NCBI RefSeq assembly: GCF_001870225.1
Contig: NZ_CP017675.1
Location: 1,733,623 to 1,771,145 of the forward strand
Reading direction: 5' to 3'
Length of the DNA: 37,523 bases
Source: Gloeomargarita lithophora Alchichica-D10
GTDB taxonomy: Bacteria > Cyanobacteriota > Cyanobacteriia > Gloeomargaritales > Gloeomargaritaceae
The notes under the pieces were generated by a model. That model was not told where the DNA came from. It searched no databases and saw only the letters and a program-made list of their open reading frames with translations. Shown piece after piece: positions 8,717 to 19,000 of the stretch. The number at the start of each line of letters is the position of its first letter. The stretch's first letter is position 1. Made by a program: the position numbers and the translations under genes.

Positions 8717-10059
8717 TGCGTATTTCTCTCCCACGCAGAGCCTTATTATCGGGGGCAATTTCCCTCTCATTGACAGCTACCTTATCCCGCAAGATAATGG
8801 CGCAAATACCCCGTTTGTATGGGGTCAATGCCTACTATTTGCTGGTGGAAAGTTATCGTAAGGTACAACAGCAACCTGGGCGGGTGATTAAAGATGTGGT
8901 CATGGATTATTTGATCCAGGATTTACGCCTGCCGGAATTGCGTCGGCGCAGTCGGATCAATGCCATCCGTTTTTGGGCATTCAATGACTATCCGGTGTCG
9001 GCTGTAGGCGTACCCGATGGCAGTTTTGATGCGGCACTTTGGTTAGAACCGAACCGGGTAGTTCAGCCGGTTTTAAGTCTCTTAAATATCTTGGTGGAAG
9101 GGTTAAGCGCATTAGATTTTTATTTGTTTCCTGTCCTCGGTAATTACTGGTTATCCTACGGAGGAATTTTACGTTATTTAGAATGGGTGGGTGCTATCCC
9201 TAAGGGCACTTGGTTAAATGCTTTTACCACCCTACAAGACCAGGATAAATATCTTAAATACGGCGCAGATTTTTATCTCAATCCTCGCGTGGAACAGCTA
9301 TTTCAGAATCATACTGGTCAAGTGCTCAGTATTTTAAGCAAGTATCCTAAAGTCATTGGCATTGATATTCTCAATGAACCCAGGGGCAAAGGGTTTTACG
9401 CTCAGCAAAATCGCCCAGTAAAACCCCAGGTTTATATGCAGGTAGTTGTCGCTGATTGGTTACAAAGACAAGCGGTTTTTATTCAAAAAAATATGTCTAG
9501 TTCAGTTTATATCACATCAGGGGAAGAAGGTTGGTTTGCCCAAAGCCCAAGACTACCTTTGAACTATCTCAAATCTGACCCTCAAACCCAAGAAGGAGTT
9601 GATTTAAGCACGAATATGACCCGTCCAAATCTAACGATGGGAACTATCCACATGTACACCCATCCGGCGGCTGAATTGCAGAAAACCAGCTTAGCTGGGT
9701 TACCGTTTACTGACCGTAGGGGGTGGGACTTTCTTCTGCGGACAGACCGGCCAGGTAGCTGGGAAAATTACAAAAATTTAGGGGATGAATGGCTTCGTTC
9801 CCGATCCTTAGCAATGGATAAAAAACCGTGGTACTTGGGGGAATTGGGTTGGTGTCGCCCCCGCAGTGATGCTGATAAACGCCCTTTATCGAACCGTGAA
9901 TTGCAGGATGATCGGATTACTTTGTATCGTCACTGGACAGAGTTAGCTTTTTCTCTCAAAGCCCAGGGGGTATTTCTGTGGTTATTGGATGGCTTACAAC
10001 ATCAAGATGAATTTTATGGCATGACCCAAGCCCAAATTCAGGCCATATTCCCGGCTTGA
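8713..10059 (+). CDS. GH5-like (cellulase/mannanase superfamily) secreted glycoside hydrolase
   Basis: This 448-residue TIM-barrel glycosidase probably cuts a beta-linked polysaccharide outside the cytoplasm. Residues 1-30 form a signal peptide with an RR pair near the start (LPRRALLSGAISLSL), possibly Tat. IDILNEPRG carries the acid/base Glu (about E222) in the clan GH-A NEP motif. TIHMYTHP supplies the conserved His/Tyr (about 311-318), and WYLGELGW holds the likely nucleophile (about E377). FLWLLDG near the end is the usual strand-8 Trp. The ATG at 8713 overlaps the preceding stop; a second ATG follows at once. Subfamily and substrate are undetermined. It ends 8 bases before a convergent membrane-protein gene. 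Confidence 0.8.
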   Translation: MMRISLPRRALLSGAISLSLTATLSRKIMAQIPRLYGVNAYYLLVESYRKVQQQPGRVIKDVVMDYLIQDLRLPELRRRSRINAIRFWAFNDYPVSAVGVPDGSFDAALWLEPNRVVQPVLSLLNILVEGLSALDFYLFPVLGNYWLSYGGILRYLEWVGAIPKGTWLNAFTTLQDQDKYLKYGADFYLNPRVEQLFQNHTGQVLSILSKYPKVIGIDILNEPRGKGFYAQQNRPVKPQVYMQVVVADWLQRQAVFIQKNMSSSVYITSGEEGWFAQSPRLPLNYLKSDPQTQEGVDLSTNMTRPNLTMGTIHMYTHPAAELQKTSLAGLPFTDRRGWDFLLRTDRPGSWENYKNLGDEWLRSRSLAMDKKPWYLGELGWCRPRSDADKRPLSNRELQDDRITLYRHWTELAFSLKAQGVFLWLLDGLQHQDEFYGMTQAQIQAIFPA

Positions 10060-10067
10060 ATTTTAAT

Positions 10068-11630
10068 TCACTCCCGTTGAAATAATTGATAAAAAGTATT
10101 ATTAACAATTAATTCAAAATGATTGAATAACCCGCCATCATCCAATTGCTGGGTCAGAATTCTGCGGTTGGGGCGATGATTGGTAGGTTTAACCTCAGGG
10201 GTATCTTGGGTGCTTTGGCGATTCAAAACTTTGTCAGCACCGGGTTGTATGCCAATCTCTCTGCGTACCAGGATATAGTCAACAACTTCCTCTGGTTGGC
10301 TCAATGCGACACTAAATTCATACTGATGCGGGAGGATAAATACATGGGAATTTTGTAGTAGGTAAATAAAACTAAAATTAACCGTATTATCCAACAAAAC
10401 CTTTTGTTCTGGACGTAGCCGCCGAAATAAGACATCGCTGATTTCCTGCTGATCTAATTGTCTTTGTCGCCAGCGAGATATTGCCCCGGTTTTTGGGACA
10501 CTTTGCCCTGTCATTTGTCGCCAAACTAAACTTTCTTCAGGGGTAAAACGATTGAGATTTAACGAGTACCCATTAAACATCAAACTCAGAAGCAAAGTTA
10601 TGACAATCAACCCATAAAACGGAGGTGTTATCTGAGAAAACTGGAGAAGTGTAACGGGGATTAGAATTGAAAATGCGCCAAAAATAGCGGCCTGGGGCAG
10701 AAAATTATTTTGCCAGAATAATAAAATCAATACCAGCATAGGTAAAGCCATTAATAATATTCTGGCTACTAGAAAATCCCTAATTCGATAGGATACTAAA
10801 ATACATATTAAACAATAGATGGGAAGCATTTTGCCTAGCCAAATCAAACTTGACCCTAGGGCTTGCAATCCCGGTGCTGGTTCCAGTAAAAATTCCATAC
10901 TCGGCCAACGGAGTCCATTACCCACTGCATCAAGGAAATAGAAGGGGTCACTGTTAATTAGCCAATTGACATACAAAAAACCTGAGATACTCACAATGCT
11001 CATAAAGCTGGTTACTAAAATCATTGTGAATTTAAGTTGTATATTATCACTTTGAATACAAAACCAACTTAAAATCATAAAAACTGGTGACAAAAACCAA
11101 AATTCATAACGTAAAAGAACTAGGGGTGCAAGCGTTAATCCTAATAACACCAAGTTGACACTCAAGGGATATTTTTGATCACGGGGATTGATCAAATGCC
11201 AGTAGAGCAGGACGCTTAATCCTAGGAATAAACTGATGGCTGTCCAGGTGGGACTTGTCATTAACAGGATCAGAAATGCTGGATTGAGGAGAAGCAAAAT
11301 TAAGATGATTCCCCGCCAGAACCAACGGCACTGCAATTGACTCACCAACCAGATCACAAAACTAATTAAACCTGTACCCAGTAAAATTTGAGTTGATATG
11401 GGTGAAGTCAATAACATTGTTAAATAAATTAGAAAAGGAGGAAAAACATATCCAATCGCACTCAGACGGGGATCAGGCCCCTGGGCGGCGATAATCGCTT
11501 TAGCCCCAATAAATTGAAATTCTAAGCTGAGGAGATTTTGGCTATCTAAAAAGATTAAAACTCCTGCTAAGGTAATACTGACAACCGCACCAATTAAAAA
11601 ATTGCGCCAAAAAGGGGGGAATGGGTTCAT
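10068..11630 (-). CDS. Polytopic membrane protein, possible GT-C-type glycosyltransferase
   Basis: The 520-residue product has about eleven hydrophobic segments spread over residues 10-360, followed by a soluble C-terminal part of about 150 residues. The first extramembrane loop holds FIGAKAIIAAQGPDPR, a layout reminiscent of GT-C enzymes (GT87/ArnT-like) where an acidic catalytic residue sits in loop 1. No diagnostic motif confirms this. The ATG at 11630 has no obvious Shine-Dalgarno sequence. It is AT-richer than its neighbours and lies between the GH5-like gene (convergent) and nblS (same strand, 72 bases upstream). Treat it as an unknown membrane protein with a possible role in surface glycans. 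Confidence 0.7.
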   Translation of the reverse strand: MNPFPPFWRNFLIGAVVSITLAGVLIFLDSQNLLSLEFQFIGAKAIIAAQGPDPRLSAIGYVFPPFLIYLTMLLTSPISTQILLGTGLISFVIWLVSQLQCRWFWRGIILILLLLNPAFLILLMTSPTWTAISLFLGLSVLLYWHLINPRDQKYPLSVNLVLLGLTLAPLVLLRYEFWFLSPVFMILSWFCIQSDNIQLKFTMILVTSFMSIVSISGFLYVNWLINSDPFYFLDAVGNGLRWPSMEFLLEPAPGLQALGSSLIWLGKMLPIYCLICILVSYRIRDFLVARILLMALPMLVLILLFWQNNFLPQAAIFGAFSILIPVTLLQFSQITPPFYGLIVITLLLSLMFNGYSLNLNRFTPEESLVWRQMTGQSVPKTGAISRWRQRQLDQQEISDVLFRRLRPEQKVLLDNTVNFSFIYLLQNSHVFILPHQYEFSVALSQPEEVVDYILVRREIGIQPGADKVLNRQSTQDTPEVKPTNHRPNRRILTQQLDDGGLFNHFELIVNNTFYQLFQRE

Positions 11631-11702
11631 CGTTAGGGACGGCTGATTTGCGTTTTTACTTGATTAGTTATTCTACGGGAATAATCCATAAAAATCTAGG
11701 GA

Positions 11703-13556
11703 TCACGCCTGGTCTAAATCAAACCAAAAACTACTACCAATCCCCACTTCACTAAGTAGCTGAATATCCGTATGATGTTTTTGCAGAATATTTTGCACAA
11801 TAGATAATCCCAAACCGGTTCCTTCCAGAGTATGTACCCGATTTTCCACTCGAAAAAACCGCCCAAAAATAGCATCCTGATGTTCCGATGGAATCCCAAT
11901 CCCCGTATCGCTGACCTCCACCCGCACCCGTCCCGCCCAAGGGTAAGCCCACAGAATCACATGACCCCCAGCGGGGGTAAATTTAAGCGCATTTCCCACC
12001 AGATTGGCCAAGACCTGAAGCAGTAAATCGTAATGCCCGATGACATCGGGTAAATCCGGCTCCATAACGGCGGACAAGTAAATTTCCTTATCCTTCGCGG
12101 TCAGGCGATGCGCCCGTAATGTTTGCTCAACTACCGCACTGAGGGCAGTCGGAGTCAAGGGATAGGGTTTGCCGGATTCTAACCGTGAAATGTCTAAAAC
12201 ATCATTCACTAATCGGGTTAAGCGGTCGGTTTCTTTGTTGGCAGTTTCTAGGAAATCCCGCTTTTGTTCCTCACTCAAACTATGACCATACTCGTAGAGG
12301 GTTTCGATAAAGGATTTGATATTAAATAATGGCGTGCGTAACTCATGGGAAACATTACTAATGAAATGGCTTTTTGCTTCATTTAATTCCATCTCTCGCG
12401 TCACATCTTGGACGGTGATAGCGATTCCTTGGAGTTGATTACGCAGATGATCAAAAACAGTGGTTAATAATATCTTGACCGTGCATTTGTAAGGAGATTG
12501 GATATGGATGCAAAACTCTTCTGGTTCCCCATTGGCTTCTCCGTGCTGCGTCAAATCAACTAAAGGTTGCGCCAGGGTTTCTGCTACGGGTTTAGGTAAG
12601 GCGATAAAGGCTTCCTGTCCCAGTACATCCTGTCCTGACCAACCAAAAATTTTCTCGGCAATGGGATTGATCAAAACAATTTTCAATTCGCAATCCAACA
12701 GAATTGCTCCGTCAGCAATCGTGGACATGAGGGTATCGAGTTTGGCTTTTTGGGTGGTCAACTCTTCAATATTTTGCTCTTCGTAATGAGCCAGCCGTTC
12801 CGCCATTTCATTGAAACTGACGATTAATTCCCCCAGTTCTCCTCCAAAAGGCAAATCAATCCGTTGACGAAAATCTCCAGAGGTGATGTTTTTTACCCCT
12901 ACTAACAATTCTCGAATCGGGCGGGTAATGGTTACCGCATTGAATAAACCTCCTAAAATAACCAAAATCCAAATCGAAATAAACACCGCTAGCGTGATAT
13001 TGCGAGTTAGTAAAGATGCACTTAAAACCGTGGGGTTTGGATTGATACCCAAGGCTAAAATTCCCAGATATTTTTCGTTTTGAAGCAGGGGTACAAACAC
13101 GTCGGCAATCAAACCATCTGGGGTTAAGTGTTGCCGGACAAAAGGTTGATCTGGTGCAGCTAATTCCGGGAGTTGGATGCGCCGCCGCAGGGTGAGAGAA
13201 TTTTGCACTTCCACAGCAGAAAAGGGAATCCCAAAATAAATTTCCCCCTGGGTATCAGCGTACAAAAGATAACGAATACTGGCGGTGCTATTGTAAAATT
13301 TCTCCGATAAACGAGCTAATTCCGTACGATTGTTCTGAGCCACAAGAGGAGCTACATTGGCCGCTAGTAATAACCCCAAATCTCGCCCAAAGCGGGTATC
13401 ATTCATGCGGGCATCCTGTTGGATACTATTCACCGCCCAAAAGGTGAGCAAACTCATCAGTAGGGAGACCACCAGGGTTGCCGCCGCCATCAACCGGGTT
13501 TGCAGGGTGAAGTCTGACCACCAACGGACAATCAGAGTCGTAAATTGCTGTAACAA
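11703..13556 (-). CDS. nblS: Sensor histidine kinase NblS (Hik33/DspA/Ycf26)
   Basis: NblS is the conserved cyanobacterial membrane kinase that signals high light, nutrient and cold or redox stress to RpaB-type regulators. It controls phycobilisome degradation and high-light genes. The 617-residue product has TM1 (about 21-43), a periplasmic domain (about 45-187), TM2 (about 188-210), HAMP (about 206-258), PAS (about 270-390) and HisKA with SHELRTP (H404). The ATPase domain has NLVGNALKF, DTGIGIP (about 550-556) and GTGLGLS (about 579-585). No ATG precedes the conserved N-terminus, so the start is probably TTG at 13556; the next ATG is inside TM1. The cognate regulator is not in the window. 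Confidence 0.94.
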   Translation of the reverse strand: MLQQFTTLIVRWWSDFTLQTRLMAAATLVVSLLMSLLTFWAVNSIQQDARMNDTRFGRDLGLLLAANVAPLVAQNNRTELARLSEKFYNSTASIRYLLYADTQGEIYFGIPFSAVEVQNSLTLRRRIQLPELAAPDQPFVRQHLTPDGLIADVFVPLLQNEKYLGILALGINPNPTVLSASLLTRNITLAVFISIWILVILGGLFNAVTITRPIRELLVGVKNITSGDFRQRIDLPFGGELGELIVSFNEMAERLAHYEEQNIEELTTQKAKLDTLMSTIADGAILLDCELKIVLINPIAEKIFGWSGQDVLGQEAFIALPKPVAETLAQPLVDLTQHGEANGEPEEFCIHIQSPYKCTVKILLTTVFDHLRNQLQGIAITVQDVTREMELNEAKSHFISNVSHELRTPLFNIKSFIETLYEYGHSLSEEQKRDFLETANKETDRLTRLVNDVLDISRLESGKPYPLTPTALSAVVEQTLRAHRLTAKDKEIYLSAVMEPDLPDVIGHYDLLLQVLANLVGNALKFTPAGGHVILWAYPWAGRVRVEVSDTGIGIPSEHQDAIFGRFFRVENRVHTLEGTGLGLSIVQNILQKHHTDIQLLSEVGIGSSFWFDLDQA

Positions 13557-13646
13557 TGACGTAGTAATAAGGGAGTATTTTTACATAATACGTTACAAAA
13601 CCCGATCCTAGTCAGGAGTTTACCGGTTCCGAAATGGGGAACCCTT

Positions 13647-13655
13647 TGCCATAAT
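13647..13655 (+). promoter_or_regulatory. Extended -10 element upstream of bolA
   Basis: TGCCATAAT (TGn plus CATAAT) lies about 25 bases before the bolA ATG, with a weak TTCCGA at 13627-13632, 17 bases further upstream. The intergenic region is shared with divergent nblS. Confidence 0.4.
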
Positions 13656-13680
13656 GGGTTTTAGCGTTGTAGGGATCGTC

Positions 13681-13944
13681 ATGCTCTCGCCCCAAATCTT
13701 GACCCAATTGATTCAAACTCAGTTAGCCGATGCCCGGGTGGAACTCCAGGATTTGACCGGTGGGGGGGATCATTGGCAAGCGGTGATTGTGTCTCCAGCT
13801 TTTACTGGCAAAAGCCGGGTACAACGGCATCAGTTGGTTTATCAAGCCCTGCAAGGGGTATTAAAAACCAATGAACTCCATGCCCTGACCATGAAAACCT
13901 TAACGCCGGAGGAATGGGGGCAAGAAGTCCCCGAAACCCGTTAA
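13681..13944 (+). CDS. bolA: BolA family protein
   Basis: The 87-residue product matches the small BolA fold: IQTQLADARVELQDLTGGGDHWQAVIVSPAFTGKSRVQRHQLVYQAL contains the family's central helix-turn-helix-like region and the conserved RxxRHxxVY-type motif. BolA proteins pair with monothiol glutaredoxins in iron-sulphur trafficking, and some bind DNA. The ATG at 13681 follows an AGGGAT ribosome site; the open frame could begin earlier (13654), but that lacks a good start context. I recall bolA often lying beside a grx gene in cyanobacteria; no glutaredoxin gene is present here. It is divergent from nblS. Confidence 0.85.
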   Translation: MLSPQILTQLIQTQLADARVELQDLTGGGDHWQAVIVSPAFTGKSRVQRHQLVYQALQGVLKTNELHALTMKTLTPEEWGQEVPETR

Positions 13945-14022
13945 TTTCTCACCTCTTGATTACCCCAATAGCAACACTCTAAAAACATCCTTTTGCCAAC
14001 TGAAATAGGGTCGGGTTGGAGT

Positions 14023-14028
14023 TATAAT
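14023..14028 (+). promoter_or_regulatory. Consensus -10 box
   Basis: A perfect TATAAT lies 36 bases before the ATG at 14064. No convincing -35 sits 16-18 bases upstream, so start-site mapping would be needed to confirm it. Confidence 0.4.
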
Positions 14029-14063
14029 CAGCATCATTATCAGGGTCTAAGGGGGTCAAGGTG

Positions 14064-14522
14064 ATGGTGGGACATCAGGGTTTATGGAAGTTGCCGTCTT
14101 TGCTGGGGTTATTGTTAATGGTCAGCGGCGTAGGAGTTGCCCAGGCGCAACCCAACCCCTTTTTAGCCAGCGTGCGGCAACAACTGCGGGAGGCGGGGCG
14201 GGCGGCGGAACAGGAAGGGTATCGCTTGTCCCATGACCCCTTTACGGGCAAATTGCGCCCTAAGGAAGCCGAATTTATCACGATTACTTTGAAGGCCAAT
14301 GTGAGTTATCTTTTGGTGGCGGTGTGTGACCAGGATTGTCGGGACATGGATTTGCGTTTGTTTGATGAAAACCGCAATCTGATCAGCGAAGATATGAGTC
14401 CTGACGCTGTTCCTGTGGTGTCCGTCACCCCCAAGCGCACGGCCACCTTTCGGGTGCAGGCGATCATGAGCCGCTGTGCCGCCCGGGACTGTCTCTACGG
14501 AGTGGGGGCTTTTGCCCGCTAA
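14064..14522 (+). CDS. Secreted protein of unknown function
   Basis: The product has 152 residues from the ATG at 14064 (an adjacent GTG at 14061 is in frame), behind a purine-rich AGGGGG. A signal peptide occupies about residues 1-28, cleaved after VAQA. The mature part has a helical stretch then beta strands: FITITLKANVSYLLVAVCDQDCRDMDLRLFDENRNLISED...PVVSVTPKRTATFRVQ. This pattern resembles the pre-peptidase C-terminal (PPC)-like beta-sandwich found in secreted bacterial proteins. Four cysteines (VCDQDC, RCAARDC) could form disulphides. It overlaps or abuts the next gene, so the two are probably co-transcribed. The function is unknown. Confidence 0.75.
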   Translation: MVGHQGLWKLPSLLGLLLMVSGVGVAQAQPNPFLASVRQQLREAGRAAEQEGYRLSHDPFTGKLRPKEAEFITITLKANVSYLLVAVCDQDCRDMDLRLFDENRNLISEDMSPDAVPVVSVTPKRTATFRVQAIMSRCAARDCLYGVGAFAR

Positions 14523-15135
14523 CCGGGGGCTAAGCCGTCCCCTGGCCGCCCTATTGCGCTGGTGGATGCAAACCCAGGTGACCCAAGCCCAGGGGGTGCA
14601 AGTCTCGTTACGGGGGGCATCCCAGGCGTGGTGGTCGGGATGTTTGCCCCATATTCAAGTTTGTGCTGAGAACATAATTTACCAGGAAATTCATCTGCAT
14701 CGGGTGGCTTTAACGGCTGAAAATATCCGGTTTCATTTGCCATTTTTGCAGAAAAAAGGCGAGCCATTTTTAGAACCGATTACCGTGCAAATTCAAGCCA
14801 CCATCACCGCAGAAAATGTAAATCATTCCCTGCCCTATTTACAAGAAACTTTGCGCCCCTACCTCCAGCAATTACATCCAGAAGCTACGGCAATTCAAGG
14901 ATTAAACATTCACTCGCAAGGGATTAACTGGTTAATGGACAACGGGGAACAATATACCACCCAAGTTAAGTTAGTTTCCCCGAATGAATTAACCTTAATT
15001 GCCGATGCTCATCCCCATCAACAAGTCAGTATCAATCTGGGTACGGATGTGCAAATTCAGGAGTTAATGCTACAATCGGGTGCGGTACATTTAACCGGGG
15101 ATTTAATCATCCGACCAGCGGCACCAACAGAGTAA
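14512..15135 (+). CDS. DUF2993 (LmeA-like) protein
   Basis: The protein resembles the DUF2993 family, widespread in cyanobacteria and actinobacteria; the mycobacterial member LmeA is a periplasmic phosphatase of lipomannan synthesis. Typical features are LRWWMQTQVTQAQGVQVSLRG near the N-terminus and repeated amphipathic strands such as IYQEIHLHRVALTAENIRF. The start is uncertain: TTG at 14512 (about 207 residues, overlapping the previous stop by 11 bases), GTG at 14476, or ATG at 14566. No clear signal peptide is seen. It overlaps the convergent cdsA gene by 29 bases. The lipid-binding role is known for relatives and only inferred here. Confidence 0.7.
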   Translation: MPANRGLSRPLAALLRWWMQTQVTQAQGVQVSLRGASQAWWSGCLPHIQVCAENIIYQEIHLHRVALTAENIRFHLPFLQKKGEPFLEPITVQIQATITAENVNHSLPYLQETLRPYLQQLHPEATAIQGLNIHSQGINWLMDNGEQYTTQVKLVSPNELTLIADAHPHQQVSINLGTDVQIQELMLQSGAVHLTGDLIIRPAAPTE

Positions 15136-15955
15136 TGAAATAGTAGGCCAAGGGAGCGGTAAATACATAGCTATCCGCCCGGTCTAAAATCCCCCCATGC
15201 CCCGGAATTAAATGCCCAGAATCCTTGACCCCCGCATCCCGTTTCATCATGGATTCGGTCAAATCCCCCAATAAACTGGCAATTCCGGTCATCAAGCCCA
15301 AACCTATGCCTAACCAAAATGGCCAGTTTAATTGTATAGCTCCCACTGCCCCTACCACCATACTGGCGAGTACCCCAAATACGGCTCCTTCCACGGTTTT
15401 TTTGGGACTAATTTCCGATAACTTGGTTTTGCCAAAAGCCCGTCCGAAAAAATAAGCCCCAATATCCGCCGCCCAAATACAACTAAAGGTTAATAACGTC
15501 ACTTTTAATCCCAGCGGCCACGCCCCCCCCTGCGGCCAAAATCCCAGCAGGGGTAAATTGCTAAAATCCGCTTGTTCTAACCCCCGCAAACGCACCCAAA
15601 AACTAGGCAAATATCCCCCGTAAAATAATCCTAAAATTGACGTAGCAATATCCGCAATGGTGGCGAGTTTTGGCTGAAATAAAAGATAAAAACAAATCCA
15701 ACTGCCGCCCATCGCCAAAACCGGGTCAGCCAATGCGGGGGCAACCGTAGCCACCACCACGAGAATTTGACTCACAACCAAAGTTGTTTTGGTGGCGGGT
15801 AAAATGCCTTTGATCCGTGCCAATTCAAAGTATTCCCGTTGACCGAGAAAGACCATGGCGGCTACCCCCGCCGTGAACACCCAACCCCCTAAAGTGACCC
15901 AACCGAATGCCAGCAGTAGAGCCACCGCACCGCTTACAATCCGAATCCAGGGCAT
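15107..15955 (-). CDS. cdsA: Phosphatidate cytidylyltransferase CdsA
   Basis: CdsA makes CDP-diacylglycerol from phosphatidic acid and CTP, the precursor of phosphatidylglycerol, which photosystems require. The 282-residue product has about eight membrane segments and ends with the CDP-diglyceride synthase signature (about 235-262): SMMKRDAGVKDSGHLIPGHG, then GILDRADSY. Length and signature are normal for the family. The start is the ATG at 15955; an in-frame TTG at 15964 is less likely. Its last 29 bases overlap the end of the DUF2993 gene on the other strand. The MCP gene lies upstream on the same strand, 58 bases away, without a clear terminator. Confidence 0.95.
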   Translation of the reverse strand: MPWIRIVSGAVALLLAFGWVTLGGWVFTAGVAAMVFLGQREYFELARIKGILPATKTTLVVSQILVVVATVAPALADPVLAMGGSWICFYLLFQPKLATIADIATSILGLFYGGYLPSFWVRLRGLEQADFSNLPLLGFWPQGGAWPLGLKVTLLTFSCIWAADIGAYFFGRAFGKTKLSEISPKKTVEGAVFGVLASMVVGAVGAIQLNWPFWLGIGLGLMTGIASLLGDLTESMMKRDAGVKDSGHLIPGHGGILDRADSYVFTAPLAYYFITLLVPLVG

Positions 15956-16013
15956 AGCCACCAATTACGTCACCCTGACTAATCTAGGCGATCTAACGTA
16001 AGTACGACAAACC

Positions 16014-19000
16014 CTAAGCCACCTTAAACTGCGCCACGTTTTCCTGGAGTTCAGCCGCCACCCCCAGCAGATGGGTAAAGGAGTCCGCCACCCCCACGGA
16101 TTGCTGGGAGGTTTGGTTGGCAATCCCCGCCACGTCCTGCATGGTGCGGCTGACCACCGCCGAGGTCTGGGACTGGGCTTGGGCGGCCTGGGCAATTTCC
16201 CCCACCAGGGTGCTGATCTGGCTGGTGACCGTGGCAATTTGGCTCAACCGCTGACGGGCTTCGGCCACCAGATGGGTTCCCACCACCACCTGCTCCGTGC
16301 CCGCCTCCATCGCCGCCACCACCTCGTTGGTTTCCGCTTGGATTTCTTCTACTAACTGTTCAATTTCCCCCGTCGCACTGGCGGACTGTTGCGCCAAGGA
16401 ACGCACCTCCTCCGCCACCACCGCAAACCCCCGCCCCTCTTCCCCCGCCCGGGCGGCTTCAATGGCCGCATTCAAGGCCAGCAAATTGGTTTGGGCGGCA
16501 AAATTGCTGATCAAATTCACCACCCGCGAGATTTTTTGGGAGGCTTCCCCCAGGCGTTTCACCTTTTTGGCCGTGGCCGCCACCGTGTCCCGAATGGCGG
16601 AAATCCCCGCCACCGTGCGGTTCATGGCCTCATCCCCCTCCTGGACGGTTTGGTTGGCCTGCTGGACTTGCAGTTCGGCACCGTGGGCATTGGCCGCCAC
16701 CTGCTGAATGGACTGCACCATCTGCTGAATTTGATCCAGCGCCGCCCCGATCGCCTGCGCCTGCCGTGCCGCCTCCGAAGATAGGGCATTCACCGGTGGG
16801 GCACTCCGTTGTGCCGTGTCCGCCACCGCCTGCGCCGCCGTTTGCACCTGTTGCACGATCTGTTGCAAACTCTCCACAATGGCGTTGAAAAAGTCCGCCA
16901 CCGTGCCCATCTCCCCGGAAGTCACCCGGGCGCGCACGGTCAAATCCCCCTTGAATGCCCCCTCGATGTCCCCCAAAAACTGCGCCAACTGGCCTTGGAT
17001 GGCCTCCCGCTGGTGCTTTTGTTCTTCAGAAACCGCCTCTGCTTTTTGCCGGGACTGCTCCACCTGCTCCAGCAAAATCGCCTGATCCAGGGCAAACCCC
17101 ACCTGGGCGGCCACCTGGCGCAGGAAATTAATCTCCGTCTCCTGCCAGGTGCGGGGGCCACTACACTGGTGGGCGATCAGCAACCCCAACAATTTGCCCT
17201 CGCCAAGGATGGGGGCGACCAAATTGGCCTTCACCGCAAAAGGCTCCAACTGTTGCAAATGGCACTCGGTCAGCCCAGCGTTGTAAATATCCGGGGTGGC
17301 CTGCACCCGCCCCCGCCGGTATTTTTCCACATAGTTGTCGGCGAAACAGGGGTCGGCAATCTGTGCCCCCAACGCCCTGGGCCACGCCCCAGCGACGGAT
17401 TCCGCCATCACGGTGCCTTTCCAGGTCGCGTCAAATAAATACACCACACAGCGATCCGATTGCAGGGCTTTCCGCACCTCTTGCACGGTGGCATTGTAGA
17501 TGGCTGTACGCTGCAAACTTTGGCGAATTTTTGAGGTAATATCATTCACCAATTGGGCTTGGGTAGCGGCCAATTCCTGTTGTTGACGCAGGGTTTCCTG
17601 CTGTTCTAAGGCCACCGCCTGATCCAGGGCAAACCCCACCTGTACCGCCACTTTGCCCAGGAAATCAATTTCCAATTCTGTCCAATCCCGGGGGGCATCG
17701 CATTGGTGGGCAATCAATAGACCATAAAGGGTATTTCCTAACAGGATGGGAGCCACCAAATTGGCCTTGACCGCAAAGGGTTCCAACTGTTGCAAATGAC
17801 AGGGGGTTAAGCCCGCATGGTAAATATCCGGGGTCGCTTTCACCCGTCCGGTGCGGTACTGCTCCACATATTTATCGGCAAAACAGGGGTCAGCAATCAA
17901 CGCCCCCAACGCCGGGGGATAACCCGGAGTTAAGGCTTCCGCCATGACGGTGCCCTGCCATTTTTTATCGAATAAATACACCACGCATCGGTCGGATTTG
18001 AGGGCATTTTTGACTTCCCAAACCGTGGTTTGATAAATGGTGGTACGTTCCAGGGATTCCCGGATTTTAGAAGTGATTCGGTTCAGGAGTTGCTCCTGTT
18101 CTGCTTTGGCTTTTTGTTGGGTGAGCAAATTGGCTTGATCCAGGGCAAATCCCACCTGCACTGCCACTTGTTTGATCAATTCAATTTCCCCATTTTGCCA
18201 CCGCCGCGGGCTACTACACTGGTGGGCAATCAGCAGGCCAAACAGTTGATTTCCTAATAGGATGGGAGCCACTAAATTGGCTTTCACCGCAAAGGGTTCC
18301 AACTGTTGTAAATGGCATTCCGTCAACCCCGCTCGGTAAATGTCGGACGTGGCCTGTACCCGTCCCCGTTGGTATTTTTCCACATAGTTGTCCGCAAAAC
18401 AGGGGTCAGCAATCTGCGCCCCCAACGCCCGCGGCCAGCCGGGAGCCACGGATTCTGCCATCACCGTCCCTTTCCAGGTGGCATCAAATAAATACACCAC
18501 ACAGCGGTCGCTTTCCAGGGCTTCGCGCATCTGTTGGACGGTGGTTTGAAAAATGGCCTGCCGGTCGAGGGACTGGCGAATCCGCAGGGTAATATCGTTG
18601 AGTAATTGGGCTAAATTGGCTTTGGTTTCTTGGGTTTGGCGCAGTTCTTCTTGCCGTTCTAGGGCAATCGCTTGATCCAGGGCAAATCCCATTTGTAACG
18701 CCACTTGCCGCGCCAGTTCAATTTCCCCGCTTTGCCATTCCCGGGTGCTACTACATTGGTGGTTGATGAGTAACCCCAATAGTTTGCCTTCCGCCAAAAT
18801 GGGAGCCACCAAATTGGCTTTTACCTGAAAAGGTTCCAGTTGTTGCAAATGGCATTCCGTTAAGCCCGCATTGTGAATGTCTGCGGTCGGTTTCACGCGC
18901 CCCGCCTGGTAGGATTCCACGTATCTATCCGCAAAACAGGGGTCAGCAATTTGCGCCCCCAACGCCTTGGGGAAATTACTATGCACCGATTCGGCCACCA

